NCBI GenBank assembly: GCA_038521825.1
Contig: JBCBKL010000002.1
Location: 62,001-126,000, forward strand
Direction: 5' to 3'
Source of the DNA: JBCBKL01 sp038521825
GTDB taxonomy: Bacteria > Pseudomonadota > Alphaproteobacteria > Rhodobacterales > Rhodobacteraceae
Length of the DNA stretch: 64,000 nt
Shown: piece after piece, positions 9,651 through 19,318 of the stretch
Position numbering within the stretch: position 1 is the first letter of the stretch
Layout of the letters: each line of letters opens with the position of its first letter
Program-made: the position numbers and the translations under genes
Notes under the pieces: generated by a model
Database searches by the model: none
The model's input: the letters and a program-made list of their open reading frames with translations, nothing else
What the model was told of the DNA's origin: nothing

Positions 9651-9945
9651 GCATCAAGCCTGCCGCGATACCACCGCCCGTGTGTCGGCGCGACCTCGAT
9701 GCGGCGTAGAGGCGGCGCGGGCTTCCATCGGACCAGAGGTTAGGCGCGGAAGTGACGGCTGCGCAAGCGGATTTCACCCGCGCGGGCGAGGCATTCTGCC
9801 ACTGATGCAGTGATGTGCAGGTTCAATTGGCGCGGTCGAATTTGCCGGGTGATTGGGGCGACGGGGACCGGAGGTGGTTGTTTGAAGGGTATCGGCATCA
9901 ACGGATGCTCTTGTGGGTCCGAACGCTATCGCGGTACGAAATCAC
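9651..9945. promoter_or_regulatory. Divergent intergenic region xdhA/dnaE
   Basis: These 295 bases separate the divergent xdhA and dnaE genes and must contain both promoters. I see no clear -35/-10 pair, no riboswitch-like fold and no convincing small gene. The part next to dnaE has no good ribosome binding site. Confidence 0.4.
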
Positions 9946-12900
9946 ATGAGCAGCGCCGCACGATTCATCCACCTTCGCACCCATTCCGAATATTCCCTGC
10001 TCGAAGGCGCCTTGCGCCTCAAAAAGCTTCCTGATCTGTGCCACGCGGCCGAGATGCCCGCGCTGGCCCTGACCGACACCAACAATATGTTCGCTGCCCT
10101 TGAATTTTCTGTCACGCTGGCCGGGGCGGGCATCCAGCCAATTCTGGGCTGCCAGGTCGATCTTCAATATGTTTCGCCACGGCCGGGCGAACGCGCCAAG
10201 GAACCCGCCCCGCTGGTGCTGCTCGCGCAATCGGAAGCAGGTTACGAGAACCTGATGAAGCTGAATTCGTGCCTCTACCTCCGGGGCGACGGGACGCTGC
10301 CGCATGTGACGGCTGATGAATTGGACGAACACTCCAGCCACGTCATCTGCCTAACGGGCGGGCCAGATGGGCCAGTGGGCATGCTGTTGCAGTCGGGTCA
10401 GCGGCCAGCGGCCGAGGCACTTATGCAGCGTCTGTCCGCCATCTTTGGCGACCGACTTTATGTCGAATTGCAGCGTCATCCCGGCGACGGTCAACCCGAG
10501 GCTGAGCGTCTGACCGAGCGTCCGTTGGTCGAGATGGCCTATGCCATGGACCTGCCCCTTGTCGCAACCAATGACGTCTATTTCCCCAAGTCAGAAATGT
10601 ACGAGGCTCATGACGCGCTGATCTGCATCGCGGAAGGCGCCTACGTCGATCAACAAGAACCGCGCAGACGCCTGACATCGCAGCACTATTTCAAGACGCA
10701 GGCCGAGATGGTGACCCTGTTCGCCGACTTGCCCGAAGCGATCGAGAACACGGTCGAGATTGCGCAGCGCTGCGCCTTCATGGCGTATCGTCGCGATCCG
10801 ATCCTTCCGCGTTTTGCGGAGGATGAGGTTGAGGAACTTCGGCGGCAGGCACAAGACGGTCTGAGGGCCCGCCTCGCTGTCATCCCCCATGCGGTCAGCG
10901 TCGAAGAATACAACGAGCGCCTCGAGTTCGAGCTGGGCATCATCGAGGGAATGGGGTTCCCCGGGTACTTTCTGATCGTTGCCGACTTTATCAAATGGGC
11001 CAAGGACAAGGGGATACCTGTTGGGCCGGGCCGGGGCTCTGGCGCGGGCTCACTGGTGGCCTATGCGCTGACCATCACCAACCTCGACCCGCTGCGCTAT
11101 CAGTTGCTCTTCGAACGGTTCCTGAACCCCGAGCGGGTTTCGATGCCTGACTTCGACATCGATTTCTGCATGGACCGGCGCGAGGAGGTCATCCAATACG
11201 TTCAGGAAAAGTACGGACGCGACAAGGTCGGCCAGATCATCACCTTTGGTGCGCTGCTGTCCAAAGCCGCAGTGCGCGATGTCGGTCGCGTGTTGCAGAT
11301 GCCCTATGGCCAGGTTGATCGGCTGTCCAAGCTCATTCCGGTTGAGGGGGTAAAGCCCGTTTCAATCGAAGAGGCACTGACGGAAGAGCCGCGCTTGCGC
11401 GAGGCCGCCCGCGAGGAAGAGGTCGTCGAACGGCTTTTGACCTATGGTCAGCAGGTCGAGGGGCTGTTGCGGAATGCGTCGACCCACGCAGCAGGTGTCG
11501 TGATTGGCGATCGGTCGCTTGACGCGCTTGTCCCGCTCTACCGCGACCCGCGCTCGGATATGCCGGCAACCCAGTTCAATATGAAATGGGTTGAGCAGGC
11601 GGGTTTGGTAAAGTTCGACTTTCTGGGCCTTAAAACGCTCACGGTCATTCAGAATGCCGTCGACCAGATTAGGGCGTCGGGTCGCGACCTTCACATCGCA
11701 TCGGATGGGACCGAGCTATATTCTCCGGCGGACGGCACGCTCAACGATATCGATGCGATCCCTCTCGACGATGAGGCGAGTTACCGCCTCTATGCCTCGG
11801 GCAAGACCGTCGCGGTGTTCCAGGTTGAAAGTTCGGGCATGATCGATGCGCTGAAGCGCATGAAACCCACCTGCATCGAAGACATCGTTGCCCTTGTGGC
11901 GCTTTACCGCCCGGGCCCCATGGAAAACATTCCGACCTATTGCGAGGTTAAGAACGGCCTGAAAGAGCGCGAACACCTGCACCCTACCATCGATCACATT
12001 CTGGATGAGACGCAGGGCATCATCGTCTACCAGGAACAGGTGATGCAGATCGCGCAGGAGATGGCGGGCTATAGTCTTGGTGGGGCTGACCTGTTGCGCC
12101 GCGCCATGGGCAAGAAGATCCAGGAAGCGATGGACGCCGAGCGTCCGAAGTTCCTCAAGGGGTCCGCAGAGAACGGCGTCGATGAACAGAAAGCGACGGA
12201 GGTCTGGAACCTTCTCGACAAGTTCGCCAACTACGGATTCAACAAATCGCACGCGGCGGCCTACGCCGTTGTCAGCTATCAGACCGCCTGGCTGAAGGCC
12301 AATCACCCGGTCGAGTTCATGTCGGGCGTCATGAACTGCGATATCCACCTGACCGACAAACTGGCGACATACTTCGAAGAGGTCCGCAAAGGCTTGGGCC
12401 TGCCCTATGTCCCGCCCTGCGTTAACCGGTCTGATGAAACCTTCAAGGTTGTGGATGATGCGTTGGTCTATGCACTTGGCGCTCTGAAGAATGTCGGTGT
12501 CGAGGCCATGAAGCTTGTCACCGAGGGGAGGGGCGACAAACCTTTTGCGACGCTGTTTGATTTCGCTCGGCGCGTTGATCTCAAGCGGGTTGGTAAGCGC
12601 CCTCTCGAAATGCTGGCGCGGTCCGGCGCGTTCGACCAACTTGACCCGAACCGCCGCCGCGTCTTTGACGCCCTCGACGCTCTTGTCGGCTATTCCGCCG
12701 CAATTCATCAACAGAAAGCATCGAACCAGGTGTCGCTGTTTGGCGAGGCCGGCGATGATCTGCCCGAGCCACGGATCGGGCCGGTGAATGACTGGTTACC
12801 TGCCGAACGGCTCGCCGAAGAATTCAAGGCGATCGGCTTCTACCTGTCGGGTCATCCGCTGGATGACTACATGGCGGCGCTCAAACGCAAGGATGTCGTC

Positions 12901-13443
12901 ACCTTGGATGAGGTGACAAAGAAGGCCGAAGCGCAGCCGCTCGTGGCCAAGCTTGCGGGCGTCGTCGCCGGGCTTCAGGTGCGCAAATCGGCGCGTGGAA
13001 ACAGGTTCGCGTTTTGCCAGATGTCGGACACCACAGGCGCTTTTGAGGTAACTCTGTTTTCGGAAAGCCTCGAAAAGGCGCAGGACAGTCTGGAGGCCGG
13101 GGCGAAGGTGATCGTGACGGTCGAGGCGACGATGGAGGCGGATCAGCTCAAGCTGCTGGGCCGATCCGTTGCACCCATCGATACCGTCGTTGCCGATGTG
13201 TCTGGAATGGGTCTGCGGGTGTTCGTGAAGGCACCGCAGGCTGTGGCTTCGATCGCGTCAGTTCTTGATGGTGCTGCCGCAGCCACCAAGGGTGCGGCCC
13301 GCGGCCCGATTACGGTGTGCTTGATGGATGACAGCCTGCCGGGTGAAGTCGAGATGGATCTGGGGCAGGACTTCCCGGTCACGCCGCAGATAAAGGGGGC
13401 CATCAAGTCACTCAATGGGGTTATTGAGGTCGAAGATCTCTGA
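9946..13443 (+). CDS. dnaE: DNA polymerase III subunit alpha
   Basis: Replicative polymerase subunit (1165 residues from the ATG at 9946). Domains in order: N-terminal PHP domain (HLRTHSEYSLLEGALRL), palm with the catalytic pair D402 and D404 (PDFDIDF, residues 401-407), fingers with PGRGSGAGSLVAYAL, KFDFLGLKTL (third metal aspartate region), a clamp-binding motif QVSLF at about residue 928, and a C-terminal OB fold. This is the main DnaE1 type, not the shorter mutagenic ImuC/DnaE2 type. A GTG 11 codons upstream is an alternative start; neither start has a strong ribosome site. Confidence 0.96.
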   Translation: MSSAARFIHLRTHSEYSLLEGALRLKKLPDLCHAAEMPALALTDTNNMFAALEFSVTLAGAGIQPILGCQVDLQYVSPRPGERAKEPAPLVLLAQSEAGYENLMKLNSCLYLRGDGTLPHVTADELDEHSSHVICLTGGPDGPVGMLLQSGQRPAAEALMQRLSAIFGDRLYVELQRHPGDGQPEAERLTERPLVEMAYAMDLPLVATNDVYFPKSEMYEAHDALICIAEGAYVDQQEPRRRLTSQHYFKTQAEMVTLFADLPEAIENTVEIAQRCAFMAYRRDPILPRFAEDEVEELRRQAQDGLRARLAVIPHAVSVEEYNERLEFELGIIEGMGFPGYFLIVADFIKWAKDKGIPVGPGRGSGAGSLVAYALTITNLDPLRYQLLFERFLNPERVSMPDFDIDFCMDRREEVIQYVQEKYGRDKVGQIITFGALLSKAAVRDVGRVLQMPYGQVDRLSKLIPVEGVKPVSIEEALTEEPRLREAAREEEVVERLLTYGQQVEGLLRNASTHAAGVVIGDRSLDALVPLYRDPRSDMPATQFNMKWVEQAGLVKFDFLGLKTLTVIQNAVDQIRASGRDLHIASDGTELYSPADGTLNDIDAIPLDDEASYRLYASGKTVAVFQVESSGMIDALKRMKPTCIEDIVALVALYRPGPMENIPTYCEVKNGLKEREHLHPTIDHILDETQGIIVYQEQVMQIAQEMAGYSLGGADLLRRAMGKKIQEAMDAERPKFLKGSAENGVDEQKATEVWNLLDKFANYGFNKSHAAAYAVVSYQTAWLKANHPVEFMSGVMNCDIHLTDKLATYFEEVRKGLGLPYVPPCVNRSDETFKVVDDALVYALGALKNVGVEAMKLVTEGRGDKPFATLFDFARRVDLKRVGKRPLEMLARSGAFDQLDPNRRRVFDALDALVGYSAAIHQQKASNQVSLFGEAGDDLPEPRIGPVNDWLPAERLAEEFKAIGFYLSGHPLDDYMAALKRKDVVTLDEVTKKAEAQPLVAKLAGVVAGLQVRKSARGNRFAFCQMSDTTGAFEVTLFSESLEKAQDSLEAGAKVIVTVEATMEADQLKLLGRSVAPIDTVVADVSGMGLRVFVKAPQAVASIASVLDGAAAATKGAARGPITVCLMDDSLPGEVEMDLGQDFPVTPQIKGAIKSLNGVIEVEDL

Positions 13444-13547
13444 TCGCGGCAGTTAACGTTGGGCAAACCATCGGCACCATACCGCTGGCAGTGTAGACGG
13501 CAGCGTTAACCGCCGCTACCGTGCGCCGACTTTGCGGGGAGTGACGT

Positions 13548-14441
13548 TTGCATCGCTGGCTATACAGTCTGGTTCTGCTGGTGGGCTTGGCGGCCTGCGG
13601 AGATCCTTTGCGAGGGTTCGACAAGGTATCGGATCTAGACCTCGCAAACGCGGAGCCCGCCCGTCAAATTTTTCCCGATGCTTCGGAATTTGATGAAACG
13701 CCGGTTCTTGCAGCCGATGAACCGCAGGAGCTCGCCTCAACGCCAGTGCCGCTTGCGAGCACTTCGGGCGATGGTGCAATTGAACAGCCAGTTGCGACGG
13801 CTCGAGGGCATCGGCGGAGCTTTTTTGATTTTCTGAAAGGGAACACCGCAGCCGTCAAGACCGCATCGCTGCAGCCGGAGGGCGGCTTTGCAGCGCCCAA
13901 CCCTGAGGCTCTTGTTGCTCCCGAAAAAGAACAAGGCTTGTTCGGCTCCAGCCGATCGGACCAGAGCGTCGATATTGTCGTCGGTGCGGTGCTGCCCTTT
14001 GGCGAAGTTGGTCGGGCTTGCGGAATGAAACCTCGCGAGATGGGCGAGAAGGTCGGTCGCGAGGGCCGCTATACGATTTACGACAGTCAACCCTCTTCAA
14101 CACAGCCGCGCCGTTGGTACGTCACCGGGTTTTCGGACGGATGCGCACGTCAGGTGACCGCTGCCCTGGCGATGTTCGGGTCGGCAAGCATGCACGAACA
14201 GCTGAGATACGGACGGCCGAGCGAAGCGTATCCGTACTCGGCAACAGACAAGGCGTACGAAGGCGTCAAATCAAAGGTTTGCCGGGTTGGGCGTCAAAAG
14301 CCCTGCGGAACGCGGATCAAACGGTTGGAACGCACAACGGTGTTTGTGACAACATATGAGCGGTTCACTGACAATGCCCGATGGGCGGACATCCTGCTCC
14401 ATGACGGTTCGGTCTTGGCGTCCTCGTTCAAAGCACCCTGA
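13548..14441 (+). CDS. Putative lipoprotein of unknown function
   Basis: A 297-residue predicted lipoprotein. It starts at a TTG preceded by GGGGAG, has a hydrophobic signal and a lipobox LAAC with the lipidated cysteine at residue 17. A low-complexity linker rich in Ala, Pro and Glu (about residues 25-140) leads to a conserved-looking C-terminal domain with four cysteines (GRACGM, DGCARQ, SKVCRVGRQKPCGTRI) that could form disulfides in the periplasm. I do not recognise the family. The next gene, slyX, converges on it. Confidence 0.75.
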   Translation: MHRWLYSLVLLVGLAACGDPLRGFDKVSDLDLANAEPARQIFPDASEFDETPVLAADEPQELASTPVPLASTSGDGAIEQPVATARGHRRSFFDFLKGNTAAVKTASLQPEGGFAAPNPEALVAPEKEQGLFGSSRSDQSVDIVVGAVLPFGEVGRACGMKPREMGEKVGREGRYTIYDSQPSSTQPRRWYVTGFSDGCARQVTAALAMFGSASMHEQLRYGRPSEAYPYSATDKAYEGVKSKVCRVGRQKPCGTRIKRLERTTVFVTTYERFTDNARWADILLHDGSVLASSFKAP

Positions 14442-14448
14442 TCCCCAA

Positions 14449-14643
14449 CTAGTAATGCGGGGGTGTTTCGTCCCCGATAACGACGCCGCCCATGCCTGCC
14501 GCCTCACGCTCGGCTTCGCGGCGGGCAAGTTTCTCGACCAGCATGGTCATCCGCCTGATTTCCTTGTCCTGCTTCGCGATCATCTCTGACATCTCATCGA
14601 CGATCCGTGTCAGATGCGCGATCTGTTCTTCGAGCTGTTCCAT
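14449..14643 (-). CDS. slyX: SlyX family protein
   Basis: A small (64-residue) coiled-coil protein. A heptad-rich stretch covers residues 1-45 (MEQLEEQIAHLTRIVDEM), followed by a basic segment and the C-terminal DETPPHY, the conserved SlyX ending (PPHY). SlyX function is not known. I chose the ATG at 14643 with GGGA upstream over a GTG ten codons earlier that has no ribosome site. It lies convergent with the lipoprotein gene. Confidence 0.88.
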   Translation of the reverse strand: MEQLEEQIAHLTRIVDEMSEMIAKQDKEIRRMTMLVEKLARREAEREAAGMGGVVIGDETPPHY

Positions 14644-14697
14644 CAGTGTTTTCCCGCTTAGGCTCTGGTTCACTGCGGCAAAGAGGGGGCGAGGTCA

Positions 14698-15501
14698 ATG
14701 AAGGTCGAGACGGAGCGCAAGGATCGAACGCTAGTTGTTCGGATCAGCCGACCCGAGGCGCGATGTGCGGTGGATCCGGAAACGGCAAAGGCGCTGTTCG
14801 ATGCCTTTATGGCATTCGAGAATGACGGGGATCTCGATGTTGCCATTCTGACCGGGACAGGCGGCGGGTTCTGCGCGGGCTTTGATCTCAAGACGGCGGC
14901 GGATGGTTCGGCGCTGGATTGGATCGATGCTGTGGCGATTCCAGACGATTGGAGCGACCCGATTTCGCAACCACAGCCGGGGCCTATGGGGCCGTCGCGC
15001 CTGATGCTGTCGAAACCGGTGATTGCCGCGATTGAAGGGCATGCCGTCGCTGGGGGCATGGAACTGGCGCTGTGGTGTGACCTGCGTGTTGTGGCCGACA
15101 ACGCTGTCATGGGTATCTTTTGCCGCCGCTGGGGTGTGCCGTTGATCGACGGCGGGACCGTCCGCTTGCCAATGATCGTGGGGCAGGGCCGTGCGAATGA
15201 TCTTGTGCTGACGGGGCGCCCGGTTTCTGGACGCGAGGCGCACGATATGGGTCTGGCCGATAGGGTCGTCGCGCCGGGTGATGCGTTGCAGGTGGCCTTG
15301 GCCCTCGCCAATGATCTGAGCCGCTTTCCCCAGGCCTGCATGCGCGCTGATCATTTGTCGTCCCGGATGCCGCCCGCCGCCTTGGCGGATGCCTTGCGGC
15401 GGGAATGGACGTCGGCAGCCATTTTCCGACAGGAAGGCATGGCCGGTGCGTCGCGCTTTGCGTCAGGTAAGGGGCGGGGCGGGGCCTTCGACGATATCTG
15501 A
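14698..15501 (+). CDS. Enoyl-CoA hydratase/isomerase (crotonase) family protein
   Basis: A 267-residue crotonase-fold enzyme. The two oxyanion-hole segments are present: GGGFCAGFDLKTAADG near residue 60 and AIEGHAVAGGMELALWCDL near residue 115. A catalytic glutamate in the second half is replaced by a different local pattern (CRRWGVPLIDGGTVRLP), which is typical of the EchA-like hydratases with GVPLIDGGT rather than classical FadB-type enzymes. The substrate is unknown. It stands just upstream of hisS with no shared pathway apparent. Confidence 0.85.
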   Translation: MKVETERKDRTLVVRISRPEARCAVDPETAKALFDAFMAFENDGDLDVAILTGTGGGFCAGFDLKTAADGSALDWIDAVAIPDDWSDPISQPQPGPMGPSRLMLSKPVIAAIEGHAVAGGMELALWCDLRVVADNAVMGIFCRRWGVPLIDGGTVRLPMIVGQGRANDLVLTGRPVSGREAHDMGLADRVVAPGDALQVALALANDLSRFPQACMRADHLSSRMPPAALADALRREWTSAAIFRQEGMAGASRFASGKGRGGAFDDI

Positions 15502-15578
15502 CGCGAATGCGCCCGGCTTGCCCCCTCCCGCCCCATTCGATAGAGGCAGCCGCGAGCGCAGCGAGGGATTGATCCGTC

Positions 15579-17066
15579 ATGGCCAAGCAAAAGAAAACAC
15601 CCCGCCCCAAGGCCGAAACGCCCAAGGGCTTTCGCGACTATTTCGGTGCCGAAGTCACGCAACGGGCCGGGATGTTGGCTGCGATTGCGGGTGTGTATCA
15701 TCGCTACGGCTTTGATGCGCTTGAATCTTCGGCGGTCGAGACGGTCGAGGCACTGGGCAAATTCCTTCCCGATGTGGACCGCCCGAACGAGGGCGTCTTT
15801 GCCTGGCAGGAGGAGGACGGCGATTGGCTGGCGTTGCGCTATGACATGACGGCCCCGCTGGCCCGCGTTTACGCCCAGCACCGCAATGATCTGCCGAACC
15901 CATACCGGCGCTATACGATGGGCCCTGTCTGGCGGAACGAAAAGCCAGGACCGGGGCGCTTTCGGCAGTTCTATCAGTGCGATGCCGATACGGTGGGGAC
16001 CGCGAGTATGGCAGCAGATGCTGAGATTTGCGCCATGCTGGCTGATACGCTGGAGGCCGTCGGCATTTCGCGCGGCGACTACATCATCCGGGTGAATAAC
16101 CGCAAGGTCCTGAACGGAGTCATGGAAGTCGGGGGCATTCTTGATCCATCTCATCCAGACAAGTTCGCGCATGAGCGGGGGATTGTCTTGCGCGCAATCG
16201 ACAAGCTGGATCGCCTGGGCCCAAACGGTGTTCGCGCGCTGCTCGGAGAGGGGCGAACGGACGAGAGTGGAGATTTTACGCAAGGTGCGAATTTGGCTTC
16301 TGAACAGGCTGAAATCATAATGAATTTCATGCAGGCTCGTGGCGATACCGGTGCGGCGACTGTGTCGCGTCTGCGTGAGCTTGTGGATAAGTCTGTGGTT
16401 GGTTCTAATGGTGTTTCGGAACTTGAACAGATTGCCGAGCTTCTTGCTGCGGGCGGTTACAATTCCGATCAGATCGAGGTTGATCCCTCTGTCGTCCGCG
16501 GTCTTGGCTACTACACCGGCCCTGTCTATGAGGCTGAACTCACCTTCGACGTCCAGAACGAAAAGGGCCAGACAGTCCAGTTCGGCTCTGTTGCCGGGGG
16601 TGGGCGCTACGACGATCTGGTCAAGCGCTTCACGGGGCAGGAAGTGCCTGCAACGGGCATATCCATCGGTGTCGACCGGCTGCTTGCCGCACTTCGCGCC
16701 AAGGGTCGGATCAGCGACGAAGCCCAAGGTCCGGTTGTTGTGACCGTGATGGATCGTGACCGGATGGCGGATTACCAGGCGATGGTTTCTGAACTGCGCA
16801 ATGCTGGGATCAGGGCTGAGGTCTATCTCGGCAATCCAAAGAACTTCGGGAACCAATTGAAATATGCAGACAAACGGCATTCGCCGATTGCGATCATCGA
16901 GGGGGCCGACGAAAAGGCCAAAGGGATCGTTCAGGTTAAGGATTTGATCCTGGGTGCCAAGATTGCCGAAACCGCCAGCCTTGAGGAATGGAAAGATCGG
17001 CCCAGTCAATTTGAAGTGCCGCGCGACCAGATGGTCGCCAAGGTCCGCGAGTTGCTGGAAAAATGA
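15579..17066 (+). CDS. hisS: Histidine--tRNA ligase
   Basis: Class II aminoacyl-tRNA synthetase (495 residues) charging tRNA-His. It starts with the conserved TPKGFRDYFG. Motif 2 region YTMGPVWRNEKPGPGRFRQF, the histidine-specific GLGYYTGPVYE, and motif 3 ATGISIGVDRLL are all present, followed by the anticodon-binding domain (residues about 390-490). It is followed by hisZ with an ATGA overlap, so a translation enzyme and the first step of histidine biosynthesis share one transcript. Confidence 0.97.
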   Translation: MAKQKKTPRPKAETPKGFRDYFGAEVTQRAGMLAAIAGVYHRYGFDALESSAVETVEALGKFLPDVDRPNEGVFAWQEEDGDWLALRYDMTAPLARVYAQHRNDLPNPYRRYTMGPVWRNEKPGPGRFRQFYQCDADTVGTASMAADAEICAMLADTLEAVGISRGDYIIRVNNRKVLNGVMEVGGILDPSHPDKFAHERGIVLRAIDKLDRLGPNGVRALLGEGRTDESGDFTQGANLASEQAEIIMNFMQARGDTGAATVSRLRELVDKSVVGSNGVSELEQIAELLAAGGYNSDQIEVDPSVVRGLGYYTGPVYEAELTFDVQNEKGQTVQFGSVAGGGRYDDLVKRFTGQEVPATGISIGVDRLLAALRAKGRISDEAQGPVVVTVMDRDRMADYQAMVSELRNAGIRAEVYLGNPKNFGNQLKYADKRHSPIAIIEGADEKAKGIVQVKDLILGAKIAETASLEEWKDRPSQFEVPRDQMVAKVRELLEK

Positions 17067-18121
17067 CCCGCGACCGGGCGCTTGCCTTGCGCGATACGTT
17101 CGAGGCTGCCGGGGCGATGGTGGTCGAGCCACCGATCCTGCAGCCGGCAGAGACGTTGCTGGACCTTTACGGCGAAGATATCCGTGCGCGCGCCTACGTG
17201 ACCTCGGATGCGCTGCGCGGCGAACAGATGCTGCGCCCTGATTTTACCGTTCCGGTCGTTCAGATGCACATGGCCAACGGGGCGGAACCTGCGCGATACA
17301 CCTACGCCGGCGAGGTTTTTCGTCGGCAGGAGGATAATCCCGACCGGGCCAGCGAGTATCAGCAGGTGGGGTATGAGGTTTTTGACGGCAATGATCCGGC
17401 GGCTTCGGATGCCGAGGTGTTTTCACTGATTGCCAAGGCACTCACCCATCTCAAATTGCGCGCCGCCACAGGTGATATCGGGATTCTGCTCAGTGCTGTG
17501 AAGGGCTTGAAAACGACAGACGCCCGCAAGAACGCGCTGCTGCGCCACATCTGGCGACCGCGCCGATTTCGTGCCTTGCTTGACCGGTTTGGCGGGCGGA
17601 TCGGCACGCCTGCGGCGCGGACGGATCTGTTGGCGGGCAAGCGATCTGGCGCGCCTTTGATAGGGCTGCGTAGTGAAGCAGAGATCGCCGACCGCATCGC
17701 CGCGCTGACGTCCGATGCCAAGGTTTCTCCGATCAGCACCGAGGAATTGCGGGGCATCGAAACCCTGCTCTCGGTTCGCGAGACGGTTCCGTTTGCGCTG
17801 GAGCAATTGCAGGACCTCGCCGTTGATCTGCCCGCGATATCGCATGCGGTTGATGGGGTGCAGCGGCGCGCGGACGCTCTGGCGAAGCGCGGGGTTGATG
17901 TCGATGCTCTGGAATTCGAGGCAAGCTATGGCCGCACGTCGATGGAATATTACGACGGCTTTGTCTTTGGCTTCTATGCAGAGGGCCGCGCGGACCTGCC
18001 TCCAGTCGCGACGGGCGGGCGATACGATGCGCTGACCCGCCGCCTGGGTGAAGGTCGCGCCATCCCGGCCGTTGGTGCGGTCATCCGCCCGGGCATCCTT
18101 GCTGAACTGGAGGCTGCATGA
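17063..18121 (+). CDS. hisZ: ATP phosphoribosyltransferase regulatory subunit
   Basis: A 352-residue HisS paralogue without the anticodon-binding domain or tRNA charging activity. It forms the regulatory half of the hetero-octameric HisZG enzyme at the first step of histidine biosynthesis. The synthetase fold shows in motif 2-like RPDFTVPVVQMHMANG and in GRTSMEYYDGFVFGFY and PVATGGRYDALTRRLG. It overlaps hisS and hisG by four bases on either side, which suggests tightly coupled synthesis with its partner. Confidence 0.95.
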   Translation: MTRDRALALRDTFEAAGAMVVEPPILQPAETLLDLYGEDIRARAYVTSDALRGEQMLRPDFTVPVVQMHMANGAEPARYTYAGEVFRRQEDNPDRASEYQQVGYEVFDGNDPAASDAEVFSLIAKALTHLKLRAATGDIGILLSAVKGLKTTDARKNALLRHIWRPRRFRALLDRFGGRIGTPAARTDLLAGKRSGAPLIGLRSEAEIADRIAALTSDAKVSPISTEELRGIETLLSVRETVPFALEQLQDLAVDLPAISHAVDGVQRRADALAKRGVDVDALEFEASYGRTSMEYYDGFVFGFYAEGRADLPPVATGGRYDALTRRLGEGRAIPAVGAVIRPGILAELEAA

Positions 18122-18798
18122 TCAAGCTGGGTGTGCCGTCCAAGGGGCGGCTGATGGAAAAGACGTTTGACTGGTTCGCCAAGCGCGGTGTCACGCTCGA
18201 ACGTACGGGGGCAGAGCGCGAGTATTCTGGTGCGGTCCATGGCGTTCCAGATGTTTCGCTGGTTCTGCTCAGCGCGGGCGAGATCCCGCGCGAACTGGCA
18301 GCGGGGCGTCTGGATCTCGGGGTGACAGGCACCGATCTGGTAGAAGACCGCCTGCCGCTTTGGGAACAGCAGGTCGAACCACTGGCCGAGATGGGCTTTG
18401 GCTTTGCCGATCTGGTACTGGCCGTTCCCAGATGCTGGGATGATGTGGAAAGCACCGACGACCTTGACGCAGTGGCTTCCGCGTTCCGGGCCCGGCATGG
18501 GTTTCGCTTGCGGATCGCGACCAAGTACCATCGCCTGGTTCGCGAATTCTTGCGGGATGCTGGTGTCGCCGACTACGCCATTGTCGACAGTCAGGGCGCG
18601 ACTGAGGGTACCGTGGCAAATGAGACTGCCGAGGCCATCGCCGACATCACGTCAAGCGGCGAGACCTTGCGGGCCAACCATCTGAAAATCCTCAGCGATG
18701 GTCTGATCCTGAAATCGCAGGCCACGCTGTGGCGCAGCCGCGTGTCCAGGCACGATCGTAAGGCAACGGCCAATCTGCTTGCAAAACTGCAGCTTTGA
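18118..18798 (+). CDS. hisG: ATP phosphoribosyltransferase catalytic subunit (short form)
   Basis: Short-form HisG (226 residues), which lacks the C-terminal allosteric domain and needs HisZ. It joins ATP and PRPP to open histidine biosynthesis. The start LGVPSKGRLME is conserved, and the PRPP-binding region is seen as VDSQGATEGTVANETAEAI. Its start overlaps the hisZ stop (ATGA). It ends 16 bases before the convergent DUF1489 gene. Confidence 0.96.
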   Translation: MIKLGVPSKGRLMEKTFDWFAKRGVTLERTGAEREYSGAVHGVPDVSLVLLSAGEIPRELAAGRLDLGVTGTDLVEDRLPLWEQQVEPLAEMGFGFADLVLAVPRCWDDVESTDDLDAVASAFRARHGFRLRIATKYHRLVREFLRDAGVADYAIVDSQGATEGTVANETAEAIADITSSGETLRANHLKILSDGLILKSQATLWRSRVSRHDRKATANLLAKLQL

Positions 18799-18814
18799 TC
18801 GCGCTGCGCGCCGT

Positions 18815-19255
18815 CTATAGAACCCCGATCTCGGCCAAGGCCCGGTTCAACTCGACGGGTAGTGGATCTTCCCGATCGCGTCCTTTCGGGAGGTCGGGGG
18901 GGGTGTCCTCGGGCTTGAGATATCGCCATCCCTGGAACGGCCGCTTGATCGCCGATTGCACCCGAATGAGCTCCGGGTCCGAAACAATCGCGCAGCGTCG
19001 GATGCCGTCGGTGCCGATCACCTCGTCGAGCCGGATGATCTGTTGGCGGCAGGTCAGCACACCCTTGACCACCCAATAGATCGACCCGCCATTGAGGATC
19101 TCCGCCTCTCGTTTCGGCCACATCCGCGTGATGTGCCGTGGGTGCCCATCGGCGGTCTGCGCCCGCTTGGTCGACTGCCACGCAACGAGGTCATCGTAGC
19201 TGTCGCTGCCCACACTCAGCTTGATCAGATTGATCGATTGATTCTGCTTGCCCAT
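18815..19255 (-). CDS. DUF1489 family protein
   Basis: A 146-residue cytoplasmic protein of the alphaproteobacterial DUF1489 family. Conserved pieces are NLIKLSVGSDSYDDL at the N terminus, HITRMWPKR, YWVVKGVLTCRQ and RPFQGWRYLKPEDTPPDL. Function is unknown. I place the start at the ATG at 19255; upstream extensions do not resemble the family. It is divergent from nrdJ across only 93 bases. Confidence 0.88.
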   Translation of the reverse strand: MGKQNQSINLIKLSVGSDSYDDLVAWQSTKRAQTADGHPRHITRMWPKREAEILNGGSIYWVVKGVLTCRQQIIRLDEVIGTDGIRRCAIVSDPELIRVQSAIKRPFQGWRYLKPEDTPPDLPKGRDREDPLPVELNRALAEIGVL

Positions 19256-19318
19256 GCCGTATATTGTAGCCCTCTGCGCCAAAGCCTCAATGCTTGGTAT
19301 AATTCTCCACATCGCTCT

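Noticed and set aside
9651..9945. Riboswitch upstream of xdhA or dnaE
   Set aside because: No conserved purine or molybdenum-cofactor riboswitch elements could be traced by eye; a covariance search would be needed.
15351..17132. Minus-strand open frame of nearly 600 codons opposite hisS
   Set aside because: Crosses hisS and the end of the crotonase gene, both clearly coding on the plus strand; the frame is a by-product of codon bias.
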